A stretch of DNA of 60,935 nucleotides from Bacteroidaceae bacterium (GCA_017935645.1 JAGBHF010000053.1:1-60935), one strand, 5' to 3'; counted from the stretch's first letter, positions 35,810-45,316 are shown. Notes: a model not told the origin generated them from the letters alone. A program made the numbers and translations.

Positions 35810-36193
35810 TTATTTGCGTTTGGCTGTTTTGGGTGTGGGTCGCGAAGCCTTTTGTTGTGTAGCAGGTTTCTTGGCACTGGTCGAGGGCTTACTATTGCGC
35901 ACAGCACCGCGCTGTCCGGCGCGACGTGTAGGTTGTTCTTCGTTTGTTTCCACATTGCGAGGCGGGCCCCAGCGGTGTTTCTTGGGGCGAGCTTCGCGAG
36001 GTATAAATGCCAAGTGCTCGCCGTCGATGCGTATGTTGTCGCTCTCGGTTACTCTATCGCCGGGGCTGGCAAGGCGATTGTTGATGGTTACGCGCTCGTC
36101 TTCGATGAGCTTGTCGGCCTCACGACGTGAGCAGAAACCATAGTCACTGATGTACTTGTTGATGCGTACACCGTCGTTATTTTTCTTATCCAT
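35810..36193 (-). CDS. S4-domain RNA-binding protein with basic disordered tail
   Basis: This 127-residue protein is set from the ATG of MDKKNND; an upstream TTG is in frame but unlikely. Residues 8-56 are an S4 domain (INKYISDYGFCSRREADKL ... VTINN) nearly identical in style to the S4 domain at the front of RsuA/RluB pseudouridine synthases. The synthase domain is absent. Residues 60-127 are Arg/Lys/Pro/Ser/Thr-rich and probably disordered. It lies 11 bp downstream of murI and 47 bp upstream of the U32 gene. It may be a ribosome- or rRNA-binding factor, or a remnant of a pseudouridine synthase that kept only RNA binding. Confidence 0.82.
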   Translation of the reverse strand: MDKKNNDGVRINKYISDYGFCSRREADKLIEDERVTINNRLASPGDRVTESDNIRIDGEHLAFIPREARPKKHRWGPPRNVETNEEQPTRRAGQRGAVRNSKPSTSAKKPATQQKASRPTPKTAKRK

Positions 36194-36204
36194 ATTACTC
36201 AATT

Positions 36205-37044
36205 TTATCCCAATTCAATTTGTTGGGCTGTTATGGTGTCTTGCAAAAACAGTGTTGCTGTCTCGGTAAACTTGTTGCTTGACTCGGTGGTGAGGAATGT
36301 GCAACCACCGTTGCGTGAGCACCTTTGTTCCATCTCGGGGTGTCGGTGCAGATAGTCTTTGAGGCTATTGGCCACAAGACTTCCTTGCGACAGAATTTTG
36401 ATGTGCGGGGGTAGATGCTTGTGAATGAGATGGTACAGCATAGGATAGTGTGTGCAACCTAATATCACGGTGTCGATAAGGTTGCTTTGTGCAAGCAATT
36501 CGTCAATATATTTTTTGACGAAATAGTCGGTTCCCTCGCTGTTTATCTCGTTGTTCTCAATGAGTGGGACCCACAGCGGGCATGCCTGTCCGTGTACGGT
36601 ATATTGAGGATATAGCTTAGCTACCTCGGCAGTATATGACTCGGAGTTGATAGTGCCGGGTGTACCCAGCAGACCTATATGACCATTGTGGGTGATGGTG
36701 TCGAGAATTTCGACCGTAGGACGTATTACGCCCAAGACACGACGGTTGGGGTCGATATGTGGCAGGTCTCTCTGTTGTATCGAGCGGAGAGCCTTGGCCG
36801 ATGCTGTGTTGCAGGCCAATATTACCAATTGGCAACCCTGATTAAAGAGGTATTGTACAGCCTCGAGTGTAAAACGGTATACAATTTCAAATGAGCGTGT
36901 TCCGTAGGGAGCACGGGCGTTATCACCCAAGTATATGTAGTCGTATTGGGGTAGTGCGCGACGTATCTCAGATAATATGGTAAGTCCGCCATAACCTGAG
37001 TCAAAGATGCCAATGGGTGCTTGTGATAAGTTCTCTTGCGTCAT
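36205..37044 (-). CDS. murI: Glutamate racemase
   Basis: This 279-residue enzyme makes D-glutamate for peptidoglycan. The two catalytic cysteines are in LACNTASA (C78) and LGCTHYPM (about C195), with the substrate motif FDSGYGGLT near the start and LGDNARAPYG following. Length is typical. It is downstream of bamA and the two OmpH genes on the same strand, a grouping of envelope-assembly genes that recurs in Bacteroidales, and 11 bp upstream of the S4-domain gene. Confidence 0.97.
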   Translation of the reverse strand: MTQENLSQAPIGIFDSGYGGLTILSEIRRALPQYDYIYLGDNARAPYGTRSFEIVYRFTLEAVQYLFNQGCQLVILACNTASAKALRSIQQRDLPHIDPNRRVLGVIRPTVEILDTITHNGHIGLLGTPGTINSESYTAEVAKLYPQYTVHGQACPLWVPLIENNEINSEGTDYFVKKYIDELLAQSNLIDTVILGCTHYPMLYHLIHKHLPPHIKILSQGSLVANSLKDYLHRHPEMEQRCSRNGGCTFLTTESSNKFTETATLFLQDTITAQQIELG

Positions 37045-37143
37045 AGGTTGTTATTTGGTAAAAAAGCTGTATCGGGTATTATAAAGCCCGACACAGCCTT
37101 CTGTTTTTATACGTTTGTCGGGTTGCCCCGTTTGTATCGTATT

Positions 37144-37644
37144 TTATTGGATACCCAATTTGGCCTTTACAAGGGGAGTAACATCCTCGTTACCTGTGCC
37201 TTTGTAATAAGCTGCGTTGGCATCGAAAATATAAGTATAGCCATTCTCGCTACCTACGTTGTTGATGGCATCCATCAACTTTTGTTGGATGGGGAGCATG
37301 AGTTCTTCTTGCTTTTTAGCGAGGTCTTGCTCAACGATTTGACGGAAGCTTTGAATGCGTTGGTCCATTGTTTGAAGCTCTTCGTAGCGACGTACTTTGA
37401 TAGCCTCGGGAATAGTATCGCCCATTGATTGAAGTTCGAGATATTTCTTTTGGAAATCTTCTTGGAGCTTTACATACTCGTCCTCATAGCGTTTTGTAAG
37501 GTCTTGCATTTGTTTCTCGGCCTCTGCACGTTCGGGCATAGCCATCAATACTTCTCCGGTGTTTACAGTACCGAACTTAAATGATTGTGCAACCATTGTG
37601 AGGGGCAAGCAGCACAAAATAGCAATAATTAATTTCTTAAACAT
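37144..37644 (-). CDS. OmpH/Skp family periplasmic chaperone (second copy)
   Basis: This 166-residue protein starts at the ATG of MFKKLIIAILCC, where the signal peptide begins; a longer in-frame start lacks sense. The mature protein begins with Gln. FGTVNTGEVLMAMPERAEAE leads into a long charged coiled coil (about 35-120) and a compact C-terminal end VTPLVKAKLGIQ. Skp-like trimers hold unfolded outer-membrane proteins in the periplasm before BamA inserts them. It is the second of two adjacent OmpH genes, 60 bp downstream of the first. Confidence 0.92.
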   Translation of the reverse strand: MFKKLIIAILCCLPLTMVAQSFKFGTVNTGEVLMAMPERAEAEKQMQDLTKRYEDEYVKLQEDFQKKYLELQSMGDTIPEAIKVRRYEELQTMDQRIQSFRQIVEQDLAKKQEELMLPIQQKLMDAINNVGSENGYTYIFDANAAYYKGTGNEDVTPLVKAKLGIQ

Positions 37645-37704
37645 GATATTCTTTTTTAGATTTATATTCTTATAATTGTGTTTGGGTGTGCAAATGTACA
37701 TATA

Positions 37705-38220
37705 TTATTTTGAATATCCCAATTTTGCCAATACATCGTTGCTAATATCGGCCTTGGGCGATGCAAAGATAATCTCGGTAGACGAAGCTCGGTCTATTAC
37801 CATCATGTATCCGCGTTCCTCCGAAAGTTTCTTGACAGCGTTGTATATATCGTCTTGAATGGGTTTCATGAGGCTTTCGCGTTTCTTGTACAACTCGCCT
37901 TCGGGACCAAAGTATTTGCGACGCAACTCCATCACCTCTTGCTCTTTGGCTTTCACTTCATCGGCACGTTGTTGTTTCATCTCGTCGGTAAGGAACACCA
38001 TGTCGGCTTGGTAGTTCTTGAACAGTGTCTCGGCTTCCTTGGTAAGGTCGTCGCACTCTTTCTGCCAGCGTTTGGCTACTTGATTAAGTTGCTCGTTTGC
38101 CATCTCGTAAGCAGGAATATTTTTCAAGATATACTCCATATCGATAAGGGCATATTTCTGCGCTGAAGCACTTGCTATGCCAAGGATCATTGCGCTGATG
38201 ATAATGATAAACTTTTTCAT
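37705..38220 (-). CDS. OmpH/Skp family periplasmic chaperone (first copy)
   Basis: This 171-residue protein starts at MKKFIIIISAM for the same signal-peptide reason as its neighbour; the mature protein starts at Gln (ASASA then QKYALIDMEYIL). The coiled-coil region is longer in charged residues than the neighbour and contains MKQQRADEVKAKEQEVMELR. A C-terminal VLAKLGYSK matches the neighbour's VKAKLGIQ. It lies between bamA (138 bp) and the second OmpH gene. The two are diverged tandem duplicates and may form mixed trimers. Confidence 0.92.
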   Translation of the reverse strand: MKKFIIIISAMILGIASASAQKYALIDMEYILKNIPAYEMANEQLNQVAKRWQKECDDLTKEAETLFKNYQADMVFLTDEMKQQRADEVKAKEQEVMELRRKYFGPEGELYKKRESLMKPIQDDIYNAVKKLSEERGYMMVIDRASSTEIIFASPKADISNDVLAKLGYSK

Positions 38221-38358
38221 ATTCGTTTTCTTATTAAGGTTGAACAAATTTGTTTATACCTATGACTGATTTTGTGCGATAAAGTTAAAAAATGTAGGTG
38301 TAAAATATCGTTTTTTATCTCATTATTTTAACACTATTAACATAATTGCACCTTATCT

Positions 38359-40998
38359 TTAGAATTCTTGACCCAATATGAAGTGGAAGTGACTACCTCC
38401 GCGCGTTCCGAATACTTTGTCGAAACCATACGCCCAGTCGATACCAAGCATACCAATCATAGGCAAGAATACGCGAATACCGGCACCGGCCGAACGTTTC
38501 ATCGAGAAGGGGTTGAACTCCCGGACGTCTTGCCATGCATTACCGGCCTCTACGAATGCCAGACCATAAATGGTGGTAGAGGGTTGCAAGAGGAACGGGA
38601 AGTGTAGCTCCAATGCAAAGCGAGTGTAGGCATAACCTTCGTAACCCCAAGGTGTGAATGCACCGTTGTCGTAACCACGTAAACCGATGGTCTCGGTAGC
38701 GTAGGTATATGAGCCGGTCATACCATCACCACCTACGTAGAAGGTCTCAAACGGTGACTTCTTGTAGGGGTTGTAACTGCCGAGCAAACCAAAGTCGGCA
38801 CGTGTCATCAACACAAGTGTGTATTGGTTGTCGGGGTTGGTAAGGGGGGTATAAGTGCGACTCTTGAACTTGATTTTGTAGTACTCAATCCAGCGGTACA
38901 TCTCTTGCTTGGCCTTTTGGGTAGGTTGTTGCGAGAGTGTCTTATAGTCTTTTCCATCCCATGCCGAGTAGGGAGGTGTGAGTTGTACCGATAGTGAGAA
39001 TTGCGAACCGCGACGAGTAAAGATGGGATTATCGAGCGATGTACGAGCCAAGGTAGCACCGAGGGTGATACTATGCGATGTACCGGTGTTCATGTAGTAT
39101 AGATAATCCCAGTTCTTGAGGATGTATGCTTGATAACCGAGGTCGACCATGAAAGTGAAGTAGTCGTCGGGCCATGAAAGACGCTTACCGAATGAGAAGT
39201 TCACACCGGCCATTTGCAACGACTTTGAGGGGTCGTAGGCGTTCATCAACTGCGATTGGTAGTACGATTGGTCGTAGTAGTTGTAACCTCCGTTGTAGCC
39301 GTAGTTATATCCACCATACAGGTAGGGGTTGTAGTAGTTGTTGTTATAGTATGAGCTCTCAATACCGGTTGTCATACTATAGTATGCCGATACCGAGAAT
39401 TGGTTGGGGCGTTTACCTCCGAACCAAGGATCTACAAATGATATACTGTATGCTTGGTAATATCGGGCATTGGTCTGTGCACTGATCGTGAAAGTTTGAC
39501 CGTCGCCTTGGGGGATGATACCCTTGTAGCTACTGGGGTTGAAAAGGTTGCGCATCGAGAAGTTGGTAAACTTCAAGCTGAGTTTACCAATAACACCGGT
39601 TTGTCCCCAACCTACCGAAAGTTCTACCTGGTCGTTCGACTTAGAGGTTAAATTCATCTCGATGTCTACAGTACCATTATCGACATCGGGCTTGGGTTGA
39701 ATGTCCATTGTCTCGGGGTCGAAGTGACCGGTTTGAGCAATTTCACGAGCCGAGCGCACGAGGTCGGTTTTATTGAACAACTCACCGGGTTTGGTGCGGA
39801 GCTCACGACGAATTACGTGCTCGTACAAGCGGTCGTTACCATTGATTATCACCTTGTTGATGCGGGCTTGAGGACCCTCCATGATTGACATTTCGAGGTC
39901 GATCGAGTCGTTGGCTATGTTTTGCTCGATAGGCAGAAGACGGAAGAACAAGTAGCCTTTATCGAGGTAGAGATTCGATACGGCGTCATCATCTTCGTTG
40001 ATACGTTTGTTGAGCAACTTTTGGTTGTAAACATCACCGGGTTGCATGCCGAGGAATGTCGACAATGTCTCGCTTGTGTACACGGTGTTACCTACCCAAC
40101 GTATGTCGCGAATGTGGTATTGATTACCCTCTTCGATGCTTATGTATAGGTCGACCTTGTTCTTGTCGTAAGGCACAATACTATCGCATACAACCACAGC
40201 GTCGCGATAACCTTTCTCGTTGTACTTTTCGGTAAGTACTTCCAAGTCGCTCTCAAAGTCGCTCTCGACAAATTTCTTTTGCTTAAACAGGGTGAAGAAG
40301 TAGTCGCGCTCACTTGTCTTCTTCATGGCCCATTTCAAGTCAAAGTCCGAAAGTACTTTGTTGCCGTTGAAGTATATTTTATGAACTTTTATCTTCTCGT
40401 TCTTGTTGACATTGATTTCGAGAATAACCTCGTTTTTCTGCGAAAGGTCTTCATGTTGGATGAGTTGTACATCGGCGTTGCTGAAACCCTTCTCGTCGAA
40501 GTATTTTTTGATAATCATCTCGGCACGGTCGACGATGTTGGGTGTGATTTGTTGACCCTTGGCAAGTCCGAGACGGGTTTCAAGGTCTTCTTGTTCGGTC
40601 TTTTTGACACCGTTATATTTGATTTGCGAGATGCGAGGTTGAGGTGTCAGTCGCAACTCAATCCAAGCCTTGTCGCCATAAGTCTTGGCAAGGGCAATCT
40701 CTACATCCGAGAAGAGGCCTTGTCGCCAGAAACGTTTGGCTGCATTGGTAAAGGCGTCACCGGGAATTTGTACACGTTGACCTACCGAAAGTCCCGAGTA
40801 ACCAATGATGATATAGTCTTCGTAGTTGTCGGCTCCGATGACCTCGATGCCGGCTATTTCGTATGTCTTGGGATTTTCGTTATATATAACCGTAGGGTTG
40901 TATATGGTGTCGTTTGCAATGTCTTGCGAGAAGGCTGGTTGAACAACACATATTACAGCCGATAGCAGTAGAATCAATATTTTGGTATGATGTGACAT
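38359..40998 (-). CDS. bamA: Outer membrane protein assembly factor BamA
   Basis: This 879-residue protein is the core of the machine that folds and inserts outer-membrane beta-barrels. The start is the ATG of MSHHTKILILLL, which opens a signal peptide; the mature N-terminus is Gln. Residues about 45-420 hold five POTRA-type domains (IEVIGADNYED, IKYNGVKKTEQED, IYFNGNKVLSD, IRWVGNTVYTSE, VIINGNDRLYEH). The C-terminal barrel includes the GLRGYDNG segment near VRGF-type loop six and ends with Phe. A Tyr/Asn/Gly-rich stretch at about 548-585 sits in a barrel loop and is unusual. It lies 20 bp downstream of uppS. Confidence 0.96.
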   Translation of the reverse strand: MSHHTKILILLLSAVICVVQPAFSQDIANDTIYNPTVIYNENPKTYEIAGIEVIGADNYEDYIIIGYSGLSVGQRVQIPGDAFTNAAKRFWRQGLFSDVEIALAKTYGDKAWIELRLTPQPRISQIKYNGVKKTEQEDLETRLGLAKGQQITPNIVDRAEMIIKKYFDEKGFSNADVQLIQHEDLSQKNEVILEINVNKNEKIKVHKIYFNGNKVLSDFDLKWAMKKTSERDYFFTLFKQKKFVESDFESDLEVLTEKYNEKGYRDAVVVCDSIVPYDKNKVDLYISIEEGNQYHIRDIRWVGNTVYTSETLSTFLGMQPGDVYNQKLLNKRINEDDDAVSNLYLDKGYLFFRLLPIEQNIANDSIDLEMSIMEGPQARINKVIINGNDRLYEHVIRRELRTKPGELFNKTDLVRSAREIAQTGHFDPETMDIQPKPDVDNGTVDIEMNLTSKSNDQVELSVGWGQTGVIGKLSLKFTNFSMRNLFNPSSYKGIIPQGDGQTFTISAQTNARYYQAYSISFVDPWFGGKRPNQFSVSAYYSMTTGIESSYYNNNYYNPYLYGGYNYGYNGGYNYYDQSYYQSQLMNAYDPSKSLQMAGVNFSFGKRLSWPDDYFTFMVDLGYQAYILKNWDYLYYMNTGTSHSITLGATLARTSLDNPIFTRRGSQFSLSVQLTPPYSAWDGKDYKTLSQQPTQKAKQEMYRWIEYYKIKFKSRTYTPLTNPDNQYTLVLMTRADFGLLGSYNPYKKSPFETFYVGGDGMTGSYTYATETIGLRGYDNGAFTPWGYEGYAYTRFALELHFPFLLQPSTTIYGLAFVEAGNAWQDVREFNPFSMKRSAGAGIRVFLPMIGMLGIDWAYGFDKVFGTRGGSHFHFILGQEF

Positions 40999-41018
40999 AT
41001 TGTCTGTGTATCTTATGC

Positions 41019-41768
41019 TTAATCGTTGGATTGGACTTGCTCGCTTGTTTTGCCAAAGCGACGTTCTCTGTTTTGATAGTCGATGATGGCTCGGCAAAGG
41101 CTATCCTTGTTGAAGTCGGGCCAATACTCGTCGGTAAAGTAGAACTCGGCGTATGAGAGTTGCCACAAAAGGAAGTTGCTGATGCGCAACTCGCCACCTG
41201 TGCGAATGAGCAAGTCGGGGTCGGAAAGTTGAGCTGTTGTAAGGTGTGAAGAGAATAGCTCTTCGTTGATATCTTCGGGCTTTATACTACCGTCGATAGC
41301 TTTCTGGGCAAGCTGTTGTGCAGCATGGGTAATCTCCCAACGAGCCGAGTAGCTAAGGGCGAGGTTGAGTGTGATGCGATTGCCACCTGCGGTGTCTTCG
41401 ATACACTTTTGTAGGCGTTTCTGTACATCCAAGGGCATGCGCGAGGTATCGCCGATAACACTCAGGCGTACTCCGTTCTCAATCATTCCGGGAGTCTCTC
41501 TTTCGATACCAAAGACAACAAGAGCCATGAGTGCATCTACCTCGGTTTGAGGTCTGTTCCAGTTTTCGGTAGAAAATGCGTATAGCGTAAGGCACTCTAC
41601 ACCCAAGTCGGCTGCATCGTTGGTTATTTCGTGTACTACGTCAAGGCCTTTGCGATGACCTTGTGAGCGATCGAGATTGCGTTCTTTCGCCCAGCGTCCG
41701 TTACCATCCATGATGATGGCAATGTGTCGTGGAACGCGTTGTAAGTCTATTTTTTCTACAAGAGACAT
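41019..41768 (-). CDS. uppS: Undecaprenyl diphosphate synthase
   Basis: This 249-residue cis-prenyltransferase makes the C55 lipid carrier for peptidoglycan and other glycans. The signature IIMDGNGRWAKE contains catalytic Asp21, followed by GHRKGLD, LTLYAFSTENWNRP and the C-terminal RTGGELRISNFLLWQLSYAEF. The length is typical. It lies between the DUF6089 gene (35 bp) and bamA (20 bp), an order common in Bacteroidales that links lipid-carrier supply with outer-membrane assembly. Confidence 0.97.
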   Translation of the reverse strand: MSLVEKIDLQRVPRHIAIIMDGNGRWAKERNLDRSQGHRKGLDVVHEITNDAADLGVECLTLYAFSTENWNRPQTEVDALMALVVFGIERETPGMIENGVRLSVIGDTSRMPLDVQKRLQKCIEDTAGGNRITLNLALSYSARWEITHAAQQLAQKAIDGSIKPEDINEELFSSHLTTAQLSDPDLLIRTGGELRISNFLLWQLSYAEFYFTDEYWPDFNKDSLCRAIIDYQNRERRFGKTSEQVQSND

Positions 41769-41803
41769 CTCTCGGTTATTTTATTGTTATCAATTCGGTT
41801 TAT

Positions 41804-42490
41804 TTATAAGTCGGGACAAGTGTTGCAAGGCAATGTCTTGAACCCAAAGTCGTATGTAATGCTTAAAGCCAATGTCGAGAACCAGTCGGTGTTTTTCAGT
41901 GCCGAACTTGGTATCTGATGTGGGTCTTTAAGGTCAATACTGTCAATACGGTCGCCAATCACCTTGTGCATGACAAATTCCAATCCCAAGTTCCACCTTT
42001 TTCCCACTTTGTATTTTACACCTACTCCAAAGGGGATGTTGACGGTGAAGAAATTGTTGCCTTCGGGAAATCCTGCACAAAAAGCCAATCCGGCTGTTAT
42101 GTAAGGTGAAAACCGGCTGGTGTTTTTGTAAGATTGACCTACTCCATAGTTGAAAAAGTTAAATTCGGCACGACATCCTGCGTCGAAGAGTGTAGTGCTG
42201 AATTGGTATTCATCCCCTCCGGGAAGAATATTCTTGTCATCGGCGGCATTGCCCGAGAGCATGGCTGCCGAGAGGTTGGCTCGTATAGCCCAACGATAGT
42301 CAATGACATATCGAAAGACTGCACCTCCTGTGAAGCCCGGACGATATATGAGTGACGACTGGTTGACATCGCCCCAATAGCTGCTGATGCCGGCCTCTAT
42401 TCCTATATCGTATTTGTAGTCCTGTGCATAACTCTTGGGCATAAGGGTTGCAACAATGACTATGCACAACATTGTCAAGATTCTTTTCAT
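41804..42490 (-). CDS. DUF6089 family outer-membrane beta-barrel-like protein
   Basis: This 228-residue exported protein is set at MKRILTMLC because it begins the signal peptide; seven upstream residues are possible. The mature protein starts with Gln. It contains GIEAGISSYWGDVN, YRPGFTGGAVFRY and alternating beta strands ending TYDFGFKTLPCNTCPDL. This is the DUF6089 pattern, a small barrel-like family that sits before uppS and bamA in many Bacteroidetes. Its conserved place suggests a part in outer-membrane assembly or monitoring, but no function is established. A CxxC lies near the C-terminus. Confidence 0.82.
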   Translation of the reverse strand: MKRILTMLCIVIVATLMPKSYAQDYKYDIGIEAGISSYWGDVNQSSLIYRPGFTGGAVFRYVIDYRWAIRANLSAAMLSGNAADDKNILPGGDEYQFSTTLFDAGCRAEFNFFNYGVGQSYKNTSRFSPYITAGLAFCAGFPEGNNFFTVNIPFGVGVKYKVGKRWNLGLEFVMHKVIGDRIDSIDLKDPHQIPSSALKNTDWFSTLALSITYDFGFKTLPCNTCPDL

Positions 42491-42571
42491 ATATAGGCTC
42501 TTTATGCTCATTATACTCTCTTTGTATTAAGAACGCAAAATATGTGTTGAAAAGTATCTTGTATGCAATTA

Positions 42572-44029
42572 TTAAGGGATAGGCTCAAATCGAAGTCGAT
42601 TGATTGTGCCTCTCCACACTTGGTCGTATATGCTACCGCGTGAATAACTGCCTCCAAACATATATATATATGGTATGAGTCGTTCTTCGGTAGAGCTATA
42701 TGTGGGTATATGTCGGTAGCCCTCAGGTATGGGGAGCATGTCGACCGATTGCCATGTCGAGTAAGTGGTATTGACCGGCTCGTCGCAAACAACTACCGAT
42801 GCATATCCGCGAGAGTTGATATAACCCGGTATCATCAATGTGTTTTCGGACTTCTGCCATGTTATACCATAGTTGTTCGATACCCAGATGTCGCGTAGTG
42901 CGCTTTGCTCGTTGAGACCTCCTAAGACAAACCATGTGGGCAACTCGCTTGTAACCCAATTGTCGTCTGTGAAGAATGTAACGAATGTAAAGAACGACGC
43001 GCCTTCACGCTCCGGAAGTTGGTTGTTGAGCAACGCCCATGTATTACCATCATAACCCCACAATGCACCGGTGAGATTGCCATCGGCTGTACGACCACCT
43101 ACAATCATGCCTTGAGGATGTGTAAGCCAAGGTGAGTTGTAGAGAACCATATCGCTAAATCCTTCAATGGGGAACTTGGCCGATATGGGTTGTGGTGTGT
43201 AGCCCTCGGGCTGAGGGTATTTATCGTGATAGTAGTTGTTGCCATCTTGGGTAAGAGTGAGTATTTCGTTACTTATGCAACCAATAATTGCTACATAACG
43301 ATTGCCGGTGCTTGTCCAGTTTACGCCATCGGTTGTAGTGTAGAGGATGTTGTCGCTATCGAGTACACCTATTACATCATCGCTTGCTCGCAATGATTGC
43401 CAATTGGGCGTAAAGTTAAGTGTCAATTCGGTTATTTGCCACTCCTCGGCAGGGTGTGTGGCTGTCGCCAACATATGCTTGTCATCGCGAGTCATGAAGC
43501 AGTATATAAGCTCTTGGTACTTCACGGTGTGTTGTGCCTTCAATGTTCCGTTGCCGGGAAGTGAAGCATATTGTACACCACCCCAGTACAATTGGTCGGG
43601 GTCGAGCTTGTGTACATTCACTTTGAGTTGATAGTTTTTCTTATAATCGCCACTTTGCGATACAACCTCAATGTTGGCGGGAACAAACAAGTTGTTGGCT
43701 ATATTCTTGTTCTTGAGGTAATTGTAAGTGGTGTCGATAGTGGTGATATTTACTTGTGATGCACTATCGGTGGTAATGTTAAACTTTAATTCTGTGATTA
43801 TAGTCCCTTTGGGTAGTGAGTCGGCATTGTATATAAGGCCGTTTTCCAAGTCGATTGTGAAGAATACTTTGTCGAGGTTGTCGAGTACGGTCGAATCGGC
43901 TTTAAGTGAAAATGCCGAGATGCGAACGCTGTTTGAAACAATGTTTTTTCCCTTTTCGTCTTTTTGACATGCAGTGAACATGACAAGAGATAGAAGCAGG
44001 AGAGTAGAGTATTTTATGAATTTTATCAT
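42572..44029 (-). CDS. DUF6242 family lipoprotein
   Basis: This 485-residue protein is set at the ATG of MIKFIKYST; the longer frame would need a TTG start. The lipobox MFTAC gives an N-terminal lipid anchor. Residues about 35-140 form a beta domain beginning ISAFSLKADSTVLDNL. Residues about 150-485 contain repeated strands typical of a Kelch- or sialidase-like propeller (TTDGVNWTSTG, SNNYGITWQKSE, IYMFGGSYSRGS). The family is restricted to Bacteroidetes and its role is unknown. A TATCTTTG -7-like box lies at 44074-44067 on the minus strand, but no clear -33 element. Confidence 0.78.
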   Translation of the reverse strand: MIKFIKYSTLLLLSLVMFTACQKDEKGKNIVSNSVRISAFSLKADSTVLDNLDKVFFTIDLENGLIYNADSLPKGTIITELKFNITTDSASQVNITTIDTTYNYLKNKNIANNLFVPANIEVVSQSGDYKKNYQLKVNVHKLDPDQLYWGGVQYASLPGNGTLKAQHTVKYQELIYCFMTRDDKHMLATATHPAEEWQITELTLNFTPNWQSLRASDDVIGVLDSDNILYTTTDGVNWTSTGNRYVAIIGCISNEILTLTQDGNNYYHDKYPQPEGYTPQPISAKFPIEGFSDMVLYNSPWLTHPQGMIVGGRTADGNLTGALWGYDGNTWALLNNQLPEREGASFFTFVTFFTDDNWVTSELPTWFVLGGLNEQSALRDIWVSNNYGITWQKSENTLMIPGYINSRGYASVVVCDEPVNTTYSTWQSVDMLPIPEGYRHIPTYSSTEERLIPYIYMFGGSYSRGSIYDQVWRGTINRLRFEPIP

Positions 44030-44212
44030 TTTATCGCGTAGTTTGGGTGCAAAAATTATCAATCGACAAAGATAGAAACTTTTTTCTCAATGACCGCTTT
44101 ATATAGATATAATTATATTTAATTAGATATAAATTTAGGTTTTTAGAAGATAATAACTCACTGTCGCCCCTGCCAAGTGAGTCTGTTTGATAGACAACGG
44201 TTTTGCCCTTGG

Positions 44213-45223
44213 TTAACGATTGAGCAATATGTGTGTGTTGTGCCCGGGGGCGTGATTGAGTGTTTTTAGCTTGCTGCCATTGATGTGTGGAGCCTTAATT
44301 CCATCTCCCAGCGTTGCGGGTGTGATTTCGATGCGTGCTTCATCCCACAAGTTGTTGTCGATAAATGTTTGCAACAACTCTCGTCCGCCCTCTACGATGA
44401 GACTGTGTATATTGCGCTCTCTCAGGCAATTAAAGAGCGTGTTGATGGATGTAGCCTGTGTGGTATTGTTGCATTCTTCCTTTATGACGAGCGTGGGGGT
44501 TGAGCTGTCGAAGATAGTGGCACATGCCGGTATTCGACCATGGCGGTCGATGGTGATGCGCAACGGATTCTTGCCGCACCAATAGCGGGTTGTCAGTGAG
44601 GGATTGTCGGTGATTACAGTATTTGTACCTACGATAATAGCATCGTTGGTGGCGCGTAGGCGGTGTGACCATGCCCGTGTGGTGGGCGTTGAGAAGATTG
44701 TGGCTTTTTCGTGCGCCTCACGCACGCGGTCTATGTAGCCATCGCTGCTTTGTGCCCACTTCAGTGTGATGTATGGGCGGTGTAGGTTGTGGAATGTCAT
44801 AAACTTGCGGTTGAGCCACAGACACTCCTGCTCAAGAACTCCGGTAATTACTTCAATACCGTTATCGCGCAGTCGTCTTACGCCACGTCCGCTCACTTCG
44901 GGGAAGGGGTCTAAACAGCCTACTACTACACGGGGTATCTTCGAGTTAATGATAAGGTTGCAACATGGAGGGGTCTTGCCATAGTGCGAGCAGGGTTCGA
45001 GCGACACGTATATGGTGGAGCGAGATAGCAACGACTTGTCATGCACCGATGCGATGGCATTCACCTCGGCATGTGCTTCACCGCAACGGCGATGATAGCC
45101 TTCGCCAATAATACGACCGTCGCATACCACTACCGCACCTACCATCGGGTTGGGCGATGTGTGTCCTTCGGCCATGCCTGCAAGTTGCAGACAGCGCTGC
45201 ATGTATAGCTCGTCGATATTCAT
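44213..45223 (-). CDS. ribD: Bifunctional riboflavin deaminase/reductase
   Basis: This 336-residue enzyme performs two early steps of riboflavin synthesis. The N-terminal deaminase domain has the zinc motif HAEVNAI (51-57) and PCSHYGKTPPC (C78 and C87). The C-terminal reductase domain contains TLKWAQSSDGYID and VEGGRELLQTF. No FMN riboswitch is visible in the 93-bp gap to the divergent prmC. A modest hairpin with ACTCACT and AGTGAGT arms lies at 44156-44182, downstream. Confidence 0.96.
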   Translation of the reverse strand: MNIDELYMQRCLQLAGMAEGHTSPNPMVGAVVVCDGRIIGEGYHRRCGEAHAEVNAIASVHDKSLLSRSTIYVSLEPCSHYGKTPPCCNLIINSKIPRVVVGCLDPFPEVSGRGVRRLRDNGIEVITGVLEQECLWLNRKFMTFHNLHRPYITLKWAQSSDGYIDRVREAHEKATIFSTPTTRAWSHRLRATNDAIIVGTNTVITDNPSLTTRYWCGKNPLRITIDRHGRIPACATIFDSSTPTLVIKEECNNTTQATSINTLFNCLRERNIHSLIVEGGRELLQTFIDNNLWDEARIEITPATLGDGIKAPHINGSKLKTLNHAPGHNTHILLNR

Positions 45224-45316
45224 GATGCAAAAATAGGCATTTTCTAATAAATTTTGTAGTTTTGCACATCGAAATTAGCCATTGATTATGGCAGTTGATA
45301 AGCTATTATATTCGTA

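Noticed and set aside
40279..40965. A 228-codon plus-strand frame antisense to bamA
   Set aside because: bamA is unambiguous on the other strand and this frame has no recognisable domain or start context.
45224..45316. Possible FMN riboswitch before ribD
   Set aside because: The 93-bp gap shows none of the conserved RFN-element segments.
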